Under the pieces are notes generated by a model, which did not search any database, had not been told where the DNA came from, and saw nothing but the letters and a program-made list of their open reading frames with translations. A stretch of DNA of 64,000 bases, taken from Diogma glabrata (Eukaryota; Arthropoda; Insecta; Diptera; Cylindrotomidae). Shown here one piece after another: positions 1 to 11,900 of the stretch (the first letter of the stretch is position 1; each line of letters begins with the position of its first letter). The translations under genes were made by a program, and so were the position numbers. The DNA lies in NCBI GenBank assembly GCA_963693315.1, contig OY856188.1, positions 96,489,876 to 96,553,875 of the forward strand, given 5' to 3'.

Positions 1-1214
1 CTATGATGTGTTATGTTATTCTTATTCTTCATTGTATACTTTACGTCAACCTTATGTTGGTTTAACCTAGTGGTTATCGTCTTAGAAGTTTCACCAATAT
101 AAGATTTTCCACAGTCACAATCAATTTTGTAAACAACGCCCGTTCTTTTTTCTTTCGGAATACGGTCCTTAAGGTTACCAAATGTCCTATTCAAACTGTT
201 ATCAACTCTCGTGGCTATTCTACTAATTTGATTAGGTCTACGTAGACACTTCTTAATCTTCTCGGTCAAATTGGGAACATAAGACATTGATCCATATATC
301 ACTTTACTTGGTACATCGTTAAGAACTGTCCGTCTTTCCTGTAAGTTCCTGTTCGTGTAGGTATATAAACATTTAGTTATAAGTTTATTGATGAGTTTAT
401 CAGGATAGTTATTTTTATGCAAAATTTGGTGTATTTTTATTTTATTATTGTTTCTGTGTGAGGCGTCACTAAGTTCTAAAACCCTTTTAATAAACGATGT
501 TACAACATTTACTTTCATTTTATATGGGTGCGAGGAATAGTAGTTGAGTATCCTATTCGACGCTATATCTTTACTGTACCAATTAGTTAATATTCTGTTG
601 TTATGTCTCGTTAGTTTCATATCCAAAAACGAAATACTATTATTACATTCTTTTTCCATCGTGAACATTACTTTTTGGTGGAAGGAGTTAAAAATGTTCA
701 AAGTCGAATCAATATTATCTTTATGGATAATCAACAAGAAATCATCAACGTATTTTCTAATAAATGATGGTTGTCCATTTAAAAGAGGTAATTGTTCCCG
801 TAGTAATTTCTCAAGTACAATATCAGCAAGTATGGGAGATAGCGGATTGCCCATTGCGAGTCCAAAAAGTTGTCTATAGCATTGGTTGTTAAATTGGAAA
901 TAGTTATTATCGTTCACGCAAGTATCAAAAATTTTTAGAAACAATTCTTTCGAAGAAGGAAACAAGTCTTCTATTTCTGACCATCTGTCAACAATTGCCA
1001 TACGCGCTATATCCGTTGGTATGTTCGTGAATAGAGATATGACATCAAATGATACCAATACCTCACCATCATTCAGTGTTATTGCATCGATTAGTAATTT
1101 AAGATCCACAGAGTTTTTTATATTGAATTGGCTATTCTCAACCAACGGTTTTAGGTATCCGATCAATAATTTGGAAAGGTGATATACGGGTGAAGTTACT
1201 GTCGATACAATGGG
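1..1214 (-). mobile_element. Inverted 5'-part fragment of the Penelope-like element (RT region), cut by the window edge
   Basis: This stretch is the near-identical reverse complement of 3433-4646 in the intact element downstream: position p pairs with 4647 minus p, with no indel noticed. It therefore carries the RT palm and the start of the endonuclease on the minus strand. The apparent plus-strand reading frame at 544-879 is only an antisense shadow. The right end joins the direct copy at 1213-1214 through a two-base GG overlap shared by both templates. The left end runs out of the window, so its length is unknown. Penelope-like elements are known for inverted, truncated copies attached upstream of a main copy, and this fits that habit. 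Confidence 0.9.
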
Positions 1215-2243
1215 AAAATCTTATATTGGTGAAACTTCTAAGACGATAACCACTAGGTTAAACCAACATAAGGTTGACGTAAAGTATACAATGAAGAATA
1301 AGAATAACATAACACATCATAGATCTGCCCTATGTAGACATGCCATTGAATGCAACAATAATTTTAAGTTTCAAGAAGCCTCAATACTTGACTATGCGTC
1401 TAATAAACATAAGAGAGTGTTCAAAGAGATGTGTTATATCACACGTCACAACAATTCAATAAACTACAAAACGGATTGTAGAGGTTTACATAAGAACTAT
1501 CTGAGCTTAATCAATCGTTAAGATAAGGGAATAGCATATATTTTATTGGTTTGTTGATTCAATATTGTTGTTGTTTAGGTAGTTTTCTTAATAAAGATCA
1601 GTAACTCTTAACAGGGATACAGAAAGTTTTTCCAGCTTGGCATAAACATCTCTCAGTTTAATTTTATATTATATATTATTTATTCATTTTATTTTTTTTA
1701 TTTGAGAATATATATCGCATAGATAATGACGTAATATAATTGGCACATATAAAAAATATAATGTTAGGTTTTTATTACAAGAAGGAATATATAATTAATT
1801 GCTAGTTATTTGGTTTTTGATTTTGGTTTTTTGTATTCAGTTAATTTTTAAATTTTGATGACACGATCATATGTTGATCTAAAAGTTTTTTTTATATATG
1901 TGTTAATGCCAGTTTATATAGTTTTTTCCTTAATTATCATTGTTTTATATAAAGCATTTTTTTAAAAACCATGAAGTTATAGTTTAGGTATGTTTTCTAT
2001 AATGTTAGCGTCACTAGCCATATTAGAAATATTAACATGTTTGTAAATGTTGTTCTGATTTTTTACAGACTTTCCTTGATAATGACTAACAAGTCGAAAT
2101 ATTGGAGTAACTATAACTAACAAAAATTAAAAAATTGTAAAATAAAACTAAACAGTTTTTATGTAATTTTTGTAGTTTGATTTTTCAACTTGTCTATAAT
2201 AAGCTGTTTTTGAAAAAGGAAAATTTTTCATATATTTATAATT
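1213..2243 (+). mobile_element. Upstream direct copy of the Penelope 3' part (pseudo-LTR), with a GIY-YIG fragment at 1215-1521
   Basis: This segment matches 4537-5567 at a constant offset of 3324 bases with only a few mismatches, for example near 1815-1830. It encodes the last ~100 residues of the endonuclease (from the SYIGET motif to the stop at 1519-1521) and then the 3' untranslated region. The short frame here begins at a chance ATG from the inverted segment and is not a gene in its own right. With the main copy it makes the tandem arrangement called a pseudo-LTR. The right boundary is ambiguous by about five bases, because both copies share an att(t/a)gaat sequence. Confidence 0.85.
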
Positions 2244-5200
2244 TGAATAAAAAGACAAGTAACCATTGAAGATTTTGATAAATAATATTGTGTGAGCATA
2301 AAACACACCACTTTTTATATTATTTTTTTTAAATAAAACCATGTCAGAACAACTACAAAGAATATTAGAGATTATGAATAATAATTATTCAAAAAACACC
2401 AATTTAATGGCTAAGGCGTTTCTATCACATAGGAACAAACTAACGGTGGCTAGAGAACGGTACACGTTCTTGCTGAAATGCAAATCAGACGGTTTGATGC
2501 CCAAATTTATTTTGGATAAATACAAATGTTTTAAATCATTAGAGGAACAACATCATCCTTTCCAACTTAATATCAAACGAATGAAAGAAACACTAGGAAA
2601 AAAGATGTTAAACTTAGAAATTAAGATTTGTCATTACAAGATCTCATGCTTAAAGAATCAGGTGAGTGATGTTGTTGTCAAGTTGGAGAACGTCATACCA
2701 TCTGCTGATATTTTTACTGATTTTTTGACCGCGGTTAACGATTTTGATTCTTTAAATGTGATGACACATAAGAACACTTTAAATTCAAAATTCCTAAGAC
2801 TTAAACAACAACAACAACACAATATTCAACTTAACTTTAATCAGACTGATGTGATCAACTTGACTAATATTGAAATACCAATAGAGTGTTTAACTTTAAT
2901 TAGTTATGGTAACAAATTCAACTTACCTAGCAAAACAGGAAGTGTTAATACAATAGACATCTTAGCTGATATAGAGCATATTCTAGGACAATATTCTGAA
3001 GATGATAATGTCACTGACATAAGAACAGTTATCACAAATACTTTATTAAAATTTAATAAGAACAGTAAGAGTGGAAAATCCACAAAAATAGAAAAGAAGT
3101 TATTAGAATGTAAACATTCATTAGATATTTTTCTTAAGTCTAATCCACATATTGCTATTACTAAATCTGACAAAGGAAACAAAACGGTTGTATTAGAAAA
3201 AGAGGTGTATATACAAAAAATGGAACAGTTAATTAATGATAACATAACTTACAAAAAGATTGATATGGACCCAACAGATAATATACAAAAAAAGGTTAAT
3301 AAATTAATAGACCAGTTATATAATGAAAATGTAATAAATAGACAACAAAAATTATCTATTAAAATGGTTTCCCCAGTAGCCCCACGCATATATGGCTTAC
3401 CAAAAATACATAAAGAAGGAATACCGTTTAGACCCATTGTATCGACAGTAACTTCACCCGTATATCACCTTTCCAAATTATTGATCGGATACCTAAAACC
3501 GTTGGTTGAGAATAGCCAATTCAATATAAAAAACTCTGTGGATCTTAAATTACTAATCGATGCAATAACACTGAATGATGGTGAGGTATTGGTATCATTT
3601 GATGTCATATCTCTATTCACGAACATACCAACGGATATAGCGCGTATGGCAATTGTTGACAGATGGTCAGAAATAGAAGACTTGTTTCCTTCTTCGAAAG
3701 AATTGTTTCTAAAAATTTTTGATACTTGCGTGAACGATAATAACTATTTCCAATTTAACAACCAATGCTATAGACAACTTTTTGGACTCGCAATGGGCAA
3801 TCCGCTATCTCCCATACTTGCTGATATTGTACTTGAGAAATTACTACGGGAACAATTACCTCTTTTAAATGGACAACCATCATTTATTAAAAAATACGTT
3901 GATGATTTCTTGTTGATTATCCATAAAGATAATATTGATTCGACTTTGAACATTTTTAACTCCTTCCACCAAAAAGTAATGTTCACGATGGAAAAAGAAT
4001 GTAATAATAGTATTTCGTTTTTGGATATGAAACTAACGAGACATAACAACAGAATATTAACTAATTGGTACAGTAAAGATATAGCGTCGAATAGGATACT
4101 CAACTACTATTCCTCGCACCCATATAAAATGAAAGTAAATGTTGTAACATCGTTTATTAAAAGGGTTTTAGAACTTAGTGACGCCTCACACAGAAACAAT
4201 AATAAAATAAAAATACACCAAATTTTGCATAAAAATAACTATCCTGATAAACTCATCAATAAACTTATAACTAAATGTTTATATACCTACACGAACAGGA
4301 ACTTACAGGAAAGACGGACAGTTCTTAACGATGTACCAAGTAAAGTGATATATGGATCAATGTCTTATGTTCCCAATTTGACCGAGAAGATTAAGAAGTG
4401 TCTACGTAGACCTAATCAAATTAGTAGAATAGCCACGAGAGTTGATAACAGTTTGAATAGGACATTTGGTAACCTTAAGGACCGTATTCCGAAAGAAAAA
4501 AGAACGGGCGTTGTTTACAAAATTGATTGTGACTGTGGAAAATCTTATATTGGTGAAACTTCTAAGACGATAACCACTAGGTTAAACCAACATAAGGTTG
4601 ACGTAAAGTATACAATGAAGAATAAGAATAACATAACACATCATAGATCTGCCCTATGTAGACATGCCATTGAATGCAACAATAATTTTAAGTTTCAAGA
4701 AGCTTCAATACTTGACTATGCGTCTAATAAACATAAGAGAGTGTTCAAAGAGATGTGTTATATCACACGTCACAACAATTCAATAAACTACAAAACGGAT
4801 TGTAGAGGTTTACATAAGAACTATCTGAGCTTAATCAATCGTTAAGATAAGGGAATAGCATATATTTTATTGGTTTGTTGATTCAATATTGTTGTTGTTT
4901 AGGTAGTTTTCTTAATAAAGATCAGTAACTCTTAACAGGGATACAGAAAGTTTTTCCAGCTTGGCATAAACATCTCTCAGTTTAATTTTATATTATATAT
5001 TATTTATTCATTTTATTTTTTTTATTTGAGAATATATATCGCATAGATAATGACGTAATATAATTGGCACATATAAAAAATATAATGTTAGGTTTTTATT
5101 ACAAGAAGGAATATATAATTAATTGCTAGTTATTTGGTTTTTGATTTTGTTTTTTTGTATTCAGTTAATTTTTAAATTTTGATGACACGATCATATGTTG

Positions 5201-5567
5201 ATCTAAAAGTTTTTTTTATATATGTGTTAATGCCAGTTTATATAGTTTTTTCCTTAATTATCATTGTTTTATATAAAGCATTTTTTTAAAAACCATGAAG
5301 TTATAGTTTAGGTATGTTTTCTATAATGTTAGCGTCACTAGCCATATTAGAAATATTAACATGTTTGTAAATGTTGTTCTGATTTTTTACAGACTTTCCT
5401 TGATAATGACTAACAAGTCGAAATATTGGAGTAACTATAACTAACAAAAATTAAAAAATTGTAAAATAAAACTAAACAGTTTTTATGTAATTTTTGTAGT
5501 TTGATTTTTCAACTTGTCTATAATAAGCTGTTTTTGAAAAAGGAAAATTTTTCATATATTTATAATT
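2244..5567 (+). mobile_element. Full-length Penelope-like retroelement
   Basis: This is the main copy: about 97 bp of leader, an 834-codon ORF and about 720 bp of AT-rich 3' region. The 3' region is repeated upstream at 1522-2243. No target-site duplication could be defined because the upstream side is occupied by the tandem copy. The sequence after 5572 belongs to a different repeat. An intact ORF and near-identical flanking copies point to a young insertion. Confidence 0.85.
2341..4845 (+). CDS. Penelope-like reverse transcriptase with C-terminal GIY-YIG endonuclease
   Basis: The single 834-aa protein would copy the element's RNA at a nicked chromosomal site. Visible motifs, in order, are: an N-terminal ITKSDKGNKTVVLEKE block (from about residue 279) typical of Penelope RTs; YGLPKIHK at 351-358 followed by FRPIVS; the palm motif with SFDVISLFTNIP (first aspartate 421); GLAMGNPLSPILAD from 482; and the catalytic YVDD at 519-522. 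The C-terminus holds the GIY-YIG nuclease: VVYKIDC from 724 with a nearby CDC cysteine pair, SYIGE at 735-739, and downstream H, R and E positions. Total length is normal for the family. The ATG at 2341 follows an AT-rich leader, and no earlier in-frame start was seen. No frameshift or stop is present, so the copy could be active. Confidence 0.93.
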   Translation: MSEQLQRILEIMNNNYSKNTNLMAKAFLSHRNKLTVARERYTFLLKCKSDGLMPKFILDKYKCFKSLEEQHHPFQLNIKRMKETLGKKMLNLEIKICHYKISCLKNQVSDVVVKLENVIPSADIFTDFLTAVNDFDSLNVMTHKNTLNSKFLRLKQQQQHNIQLNFNQTDVINLTNIEIPIECLTLISYGNKFNLPSKTGSVNTIDILADIEHILGQYSEDDNVTDIRTVITNTLLKFNKNSKSGKSTKIEKKLLECKHSLDIFLKSNPHIAITKSDKGNKTVVLEKEVYIQKMEQLINDNITYKKIDMDPTDNIQKKVNKLIDQLYNENVINRQQKLSIKMVSPVAPRIYGLPKIHKEGIPFRPIVSTVTSPVYHLSKLLIGYLKPLVENSQFNIKNSVDLKLLIDAITLNDGEVLVSFDVISLFTNIPTDIARMAIVDRWSEIEDLFPSSKELFLKIFDTCVNDNNYFQFNNQCYRQLFGLAMGNPLSPILADIVLEKLLREQLPLLNGQPSFIKKYVDDFLLIIHKDNIDSTLNIFNSFHQKVMFTMEKECNNSISFLDMKLTRHNNRILTNWYSKDIASNRILNYYSSHPYKMKVNVVTSFIKRVLELSDASHRNNNKIKIHQILHKNNYPDKLINKLITKCLYTYTNRNLQERRTVLNDVPSKVIYGSMSYVPNLTEKIKKCLRRPNQISRIATRVDNSLNRTFGNLKDRIPKEKRTGVVYKIDCDCGKSYIGETSKTITTRLNQHKVDVKYTMKNKNNITHHRSALCRHAIECNNNFKFQEASILDYASNKHKRVFKEMCYITRHNNSINYKTDCRGLHKNYLSLINR

Positions 5568-5589
5568 AGAATTATGTCACATAACCTCG

Positions 5590-6560
5590 TTACCCGTAAA
5601 ACAATTTTGAAAAAAAAGCATGAAATGTGCACTAATTGTGCATGACACAATATGTCTGTGCACAAAATTGTTTATAACAAATGTCATGCACATAATGTGT
5701 GCCATACCATGCACATGTCGTAAAACGCCTTAGCACATATATGCACAGACATTTCAGGCTCATTTGCATCAAATGTGCACTAAATTTTTCACAATATGTT
5801 CATTCACAGTTTTGCAGCAATGTTTCAGTCCACATGTTGACGGCATGTGCATTATCAGATTTACAGAAAAATCGTATTTTGTTCAGGAATTTTTCAGCTT
5901 CATTTTGGACATAAATGCACCACTTGGGCATTTACATGTTCACGATGAGTTTAAAAAAAAACATAAATTTTCTGTATGCTTCTTAGAAACATTTTTATGA
6001 CATATTACAAAATATCAAATAAATTCGTTAATAGAAATATCTTAGCCTTATACTAACCAATGTGTAGTCATAACACAGCCGCTGTTATCATAGTCTTTAA
6101 GAGAAGCGATAACTAAAGTATATAATTTTGTAAACTGTGTATATCTTAAATGGTTAGAACTCTAGTGAATTTTAACCAACTGAAATTTATATATTTCGTA
6201 CACAAGTATATGCGTATTTCGTCTACATATATATAGGTGATTTCGTAAACATGTTTCATCCGAATTTTATAAACAAATGCACAAATATAAAATTACACGG
6301 TGAATATTTGTTTAAAGTAAACATGTATACAAAATGTGCATAAAACATTTTGTTTAAAGTGCTATGCACATTTTGTATACATGTTTACATGATTTAAAAT
6401 GGTTAAATTAAAACAAATTTGTATGACGTTAGTACTCAAATACATTTATACTTCAACTAAATTTTAAGTATACACTAGAGTATTTCCAAAAAAGTACAAA
6501 ATTAGTCAAAATAAAATGTGCACGAAATGTGCACATACTCGTGCACCATGCACATGATGT
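5590..6560 (-). repeat. GTGCAC-rich interspersed repeat, copy A
   Basis: Both ends are packed with ATGTGCAC-like palindromic hexamers (about 5620-5790 and 6515-6560). The interior matches, in reverse complement, the sequence at about 39180-39370 and 53090-53210, including the blocks GTATTTGAGTGCTA and GTCATAC. The left end also matches 53740-53840 in reverse. This is one copy of a family with three copies or part-copies in the window. No coding capacity is recognised; the short frames at 5699-6000 and 6518-6700 are not supported as genes. Confidence 0.6.
6317..6388. repeat. Perfect 26-bp inverted repeat with 20-base loop
   Basis: The 26 bases at 6317-6342 are exactly complementary to 6363-6388, with a 20-base spacer. 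The arms contain GTATAC and GTGCAT. It lies inside the GTGCAC-rich repeat and could be a transposase or RNA hairpin structure of that family. Confidence 0.85.
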
Positions 6561-7194
6561 TTGTCGGATTAAAACCTATTAATCAATTTGATGGCGGACC
6601 TCACTTAGTTAAATTCAAAATACCGTATCGTCATCAAACCCTTCAAAGATCAACCTCAACCGCTGTGGTTGATGCCATTTTAGGTGCCATTTTTAAGTAG
6701 CCGACTCTGGGTTTTCCCCTTGTTTTAGGTCTCTTTTATCTGTTTCAAGCGGTCCTTTTCTCGCTGGTTTTGACTCTCTGACCAAATAAAATCTTTCTGT
6801 TAATTTTTAGGATTGATTTTATTACAAATTTTTATTTTATTTTATAAGGATTTGGACAAAATTTTTTAAAGATTGTTCTAGCCGTTCTTAAAAATCTGTT
6901 TCCAATGGTCAATACTAAAATTTCCACCTATCGATGGACCTGGTACTTTGACGCAGTGATGTGCCACAGTAGACTCAATGATATTAGGAGCTACAACGGT
7001 AGGGTCCCCCATGCCGTTAGGTCCTAAGTCAGAATCGAAGACAAGATCAGGATCAAAACCCAAAGCTACGGTAGACACGTACTTTAATACCTTAGCATGG
7101 TGGTGCTTGATCGGGAGGGGTACTTAATCACTAGTACGTGGGGGGGGTTCAGAGAATGCTTGATCGCTAGTACGGAACTCTGAAAATTATTATT
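6561..7194. other. Stretch without a recognised gene; possible LINE 5' remains
   Basis: Short open stretches occur on both strands (6561-6700 plus, 6878-7078 minus), with base composition less AT-rich than the surroundings. None shows a motif I recognise. A tandem-like pair reading TTGATCG then TAGTACG occurs at about 7108-7140 and 7160-7180, beside a run of G at 7140-7148. The segment directly precedes the decayed LINE and may hold its degraded 5' end. Confidence 0.3.
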
Positions 7195-10030
7195 TAATTA
7201 ACATTAGCACAAAAGGCGAGCATCTGCTTCAATTTTTATATACAAACAATATGTTTATTGCAAAAAAAGGTAGTGAGCCTACCTTAAGAAATTCAATCAG
7301 AGATGAGGTCCTCGACCTTACTCTAACTAACATAAACACTGCTAACCATAATAATAACTGGCATGTTTCGAAAGAAACTTCTATGTCTGATTATGTTATA
7401 TATGTTTTACTATAGAAAAATACCCGAAGAGCATCCAGTATTTTAGAAACCCGAGAAAAACCAACTGGGAACATTACAGCACATATCTTTATAATAATGT
7501 AAATAGTTGCGGCAGTATCAACTCGAATCCACATTTGAGTTTGCCTTTGCAGCAAACAGTTTACAAGAAATTATCACTGAAACATACAACTTTAATAATT
7601 CAATCCAAAAGATGCAGAGATGTACCTTGGTGGAATGGCAACTTAGAAAGGAAAGGGAATAAAGTTCGAAAGGTCTTAAATAGACAGAGCGAAATATGGT
7701 ACGTACACCACTAGCTGCATTAAGACCCTAGATACATTACTTCAAACCCACTTTCCGGACTGATTCCGGGGTGATAGTATTTATCCGGTATTTCTGCAAA
7801 AGGGTCTAACAATCATCCTTTCATAATTCATACGTTTGTTCAAAGCAAGCCCTTGCTTTGTTTACATTTCTCAGACATGGAGGGATACTAAAGCTGTTTT
7901 TATACCCAAGCCAGGAAAAAAACCAAATGAAGCTAAATCATACAGACCTATAAGTCTCACTCTCACATCTTTTCTATTAAAAACAATGGAAAAGATGTTG
8001 GATTATCACATCCGTCATGTACGTCTTTAACAAAACCTTCTTAACTCTAGCCAGCACGCCTATCATACCGGACAATTTACTGAAACGGTGTTGCACAAAA
8101 TAGAGAAAGAAAATTAGAGTACCTTAAACTACAAGAAGGCACTTAAATGTACATTTATGGACATAAAAGGAGCCTTTGACAATGTCCACTTCAATGCTTT
8201 CGTTGAAATGACCACAAAGAAAAATATAAGCCATCATATCATTGCGTGGATTATCAATATGCTACAGAGTCGGAAGATAACGGCTACCTTAAGTGATTAT
8301 TCAGTGACTGTTACTGCATCTAGAGGCTTCATGCAAGGAGGCGTGCTCTCTCCACTGCTTTGGCTAATGGTAGCTGATGGTCTCCTCATCAAGCTAAGTG
8401 ATTCCGGCTTCAACACTGTAGCCTATGCTGACGACTTGGCAGTCGTGGTTAAAGGGAAACATGACTCATTGGCACTCGTTGAACCCAGACAGCTTTTAAT
8501 CTGGTACCAAAGTAGTACAACAGATTAGGACAGCCGATCAACCTCCAAAAACAACCATTGTCGTTTTCACAAACAGGAAAAACTTTAATTTCAGTTCTTC
8601 TGTGCTTAACGGCGATCCAATACAAACATCAGAAGAGGTTAGATACTTAGGTGTGATCGTGGATAGCAAACTAGCCTGGAACTCACACTAAAATAAATCT
8701 CGGATAAGACAAAAAAAGTTTTCTTCACCTGCAGAAACCTGTTTGGGAAAAAATGGGGTCTTAGCCCAAAAATGATGCTTTGGTTGCACCAAAGTATTAT
8801 AAAACTGATTCTTGCATATGCAGCTCTAGTTTGGTGGCCTAAAACGCGCCAAATAACTGCTCAAAATGTGTTTACAAAAATACTAAGGCTTCTGTGTCTT
8901 AGTGCCATAGATGCTTTCAAACCCACGCCAACATCAACAATGCAGATTCTTCTAAAGCTCTCTCTCCATTGCACCTACATGCAAATTAGCGGTGTTGAGC
9001 GTTCATAGACTGCAGCTCACAGAAGGGTTTTAACCGGATAATCTAACCGAACACCTTAAAACCCTTGCTGAATTAAAAACTGAACTGCATACGTAACATA
9101 CTTCGGATTGTATGTCAAAAACAATAAATTGAGACAGACAGTTTGATGTCAAGATATTGGCCAGAGATCGTATTAAAAACTACATAGGGTCACTACTACG
9201 TAACGCCAGCATCTGGTACGCAGATGGTTCTTGAACCAATATGGGCACGGGAGCAGGAGTGTCTGGTCCTAGAACAAAACGAAGGGTGGCCTTAGGCATC
9301 TAAAGGCTGCGCTTAGGCCGCGCTTTGCAATGTGCTGAAAGAAAATACCAAAATATTGAAATATGTATTATCTCTGACAGCCAAGCAGCACTCTTGGCAC
9401 TAAAATCTACCCGCTTCGATTCAAAACTTCTACTTATGGGAATGCTACCCAAAGCTACAAAAAGTCTCCTGCATTAGTAGAGTCACACTTGTGTGGACAC
9501 TCAGCCACACAGGAGTACAAAGAAATGCTATTGCTGACGCTTTAGCGAAGCAATGTGCGACGAAAAAGTTTGTCCAAATAAAAAACACAATCCAAATATG
9601 AGAACAGGAAAAAATGCTAAATTATGGAGAAGCAGAGAGGAACTAGTACACTCCAAGAAGTTTCTAGGTAACCTCCCTGTTTTACTCTTAAAACAATCGA
9701 CTTAAACAGAGACTCTCTAAGAATTTTAACGCGGTTAAATTTACTTAATACGGTTCTTTAATTCACCATCTTAACAAAATGGACCTTGTTGTTTCCAACA
9801 GGTGTAGATTTTGCTATTCGGACGCGGAAACGATGGAAAACGTCATCTGCAGCAGACCTGAACTCTTTTGGCATAGATACAACAAACTTGGTCGTAGAAG
9901 ACTAACACTTCCACTACCACAACACGTCAAACTGCTTTGGAAATGTCAGCATCCTACATCAACACCAAAAAAAAAACAAAAAAACACCATCAACATAAAC
10001 AACTATATTTTAAACATCCGTAAAAATTGA
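7195..10030 (+). pseudogene. Decayed RNase H-bearing LINE (LOA/I-like), ORF2 remains
   Basis: Pieces of a LINE ORF2 appear in the right order but in shifting frames. There is an endonuclease end (PTLRNSIRDEVLDLTLTNIN, then a SDY for the usual SDH) at about 7270-7410. An RT thumb-proximal block with KPNEAKSYRPISL follows at 7836-8030. RT palm motifs MDIKGAFDNV (8157), GFMQGGVLSPLLW and AYADDLAVV lie at 8157-8528. An RNase H start WYADGS lies near 9211, then a stop and TNMGTGAGVSGP. A C-terminal zinc knuckle with CRFC and a later C lies at 9806-9850. Stops and frameshifts separate them, so it is dead. RNase H after the RT together with this C-terminal knuckle suggests the LOA/I side of the LINEs; the clade assignment is inference. 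Confidence 0.8.
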
Positions 10031-11890
10031 GTCAAAATGTATGAAAATTATTATTGTGACACACTAGCAATTTAGTGATTGGACTCAGACATATTAAAAA
10101 CAACTTTATTACGCAAATTTTCTGGCCCAAAAGCTTTGCAGATCACCGCACTCAACCAAAAAATTTAAAAAAGAAAGTATATGTACTGAAAGTATAAGAA
10201 AATGTATATGTTGCACAAACACATAAAAAATATTTGTTTATTCTTCCAAATATTAAATTTCTCCTGCAATAATTTTTATGGCACGCGAAAAACTAAATAT
10301 TGCACATCAAAATATTTACAAAAAAATTAAAATCTAAAATAACCCACGTCAGCTACGTATGCAAAGAATGTTGGCCAAAATTAGCCAACTTTTTATTTAG
10401 CAGCATTCAGCAAATTCAATTCTAGTATATTAGTTATAATTTTAAATACAAAAGCTTACAATGAAGGTGGCTTGCTCTAGATTAAATTTAAATTTGTTAA
10501 ATAAATTATATAATTAAAAATATATTAAATATTAATTAAATTTTGTGCATTTGTTACAAAAATAATTGTGTGCAACCAGTGCGAGCTCCAAAGGCTCCAA
10601 AGCGAGTGATTGCAAATTACGCTCTTAATTGGAAAACTCATCCGCACTAGTTATACAATATACTAATGTAGCCGCCAAAATTTAGATTTCCAAGATATAT
10701 GTTGTTAAAAATAGTTTTGCCAGTGTGGCTTTTTCGTATCGCTATAGCGGCAAAATCGATTTTTAAACATTTTGCTTAAAATAAGTGGACCCAAAACTAC
10801 TATCTCTATAAATAGATCAGAAGCTCCAATTAACACGATATTCTTATCAAATTTTAAAAAGCATAATCTTATAAATTAATGAGCGAGCCATTTACAAATT
10901 AAAAAAAAAATATATATTAAAAAGAAAAGAAATAGTAAATCAGAAGATCATTATAATCACAATCTTGATCAATTTTATTTCTTCGAAACATTTCTTCACA
11001 ATATTTCTTTTTTCTTTTTCCAAGTTCCAGCACGAGAATTGATCATAAAACTCTGTAGATCAACTTATTTGAAAAAAAAAAAAAAATAAAATAAAATAAA
11101 ATAAAAATAATAAAGAAATTCTTCTTTTTTCTTATCTCATCTTCAATTCTTTTTCAAGAAATCATAAATTAATTGTAATTTTCTTTTGTTTGATAAACAT
11201 TTTTCAATTTTTCATCGATTTTCTTGAATTTCTGTATTTAAGTCCCGCTGTGATATTTAGTTAGAGTTTTATTAGTTTTTTTTTGTTTTGTAAGATTCAG
11301 AAAGTGGAGATAAGTTGTAGGATGAATTTACAAAACAATAAGTGTTGTAACGATGTTCAAGTGATAACTGATAAAATAATGTTTTTTAAGCCGAAATTAA
11401 ATAATATTTGCTGGATTAGGTAACGCAGAAATATTGAATAAATAAAATGTGTTCCCTATATTATGGTATTGAATGCTTTGACCAAGAAGAAAAACTGCAT
11501 TCAATTTACGCGAAAGTTTTTTTTTGCTAACTAGAATAAATTCTTTTATTGCGAAATATATTGGTTTGGTTAATTCATGTGGTGAATTAAAATTGATTGA
11601 AATCGTAGTGCAAAATATTAACAATATTTGCAAGATTTTATTTTATTTAAATACAAAAAACGTTAAAACAAACGATTTTTTACATTATCTGATCAATATC
11701 GATCGAAAGCTTGAGAAGTGAGAAAAGAATTTTAGTTTCTTGTTTTATTTAATTTTTTTTGTTATTGGTAAAAACATAGTTTCATAAATTTTATTTTTTT
11801 TTTTCAATTTGAAGAATAACAGTTAAAATATTATGGTTGTTGCATTGAAAGTAATGTAAATTCAAATAAAACATTAAATTTCAAAAATAT
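10031..11890. other. AT-rich stretch with no gene seen; contains a diverged repeat at ~10460-10690
   Basis: No supported reading frame. The segment around 10460-10690 resembles 31240-31420: both have TTGTTAAATAAAT, then a TTTTGTGCA/TTTTATGCA block, TTGTTACAAAAA, a CAGTG-like core and an ACTAG...ATACAAT ending. They look like two old copies of one short interspersed repeat. The rest is A/T runs. Confidence 0.4.
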
Positions 11891-11900
11891 TTTATATTAT

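Noticed and set aside
544..879. 111-codon plus-strand frame, repeated at 3768-4103 on the minus strand
   Set aside because: Both are the antisense of the Penelope RT; no independent signal.
5570..5625. 3' target-site duplication of the Penelope element
   Set aside because: The upstream partner site is occupied by the tandem copy, so no duplication can be identified.
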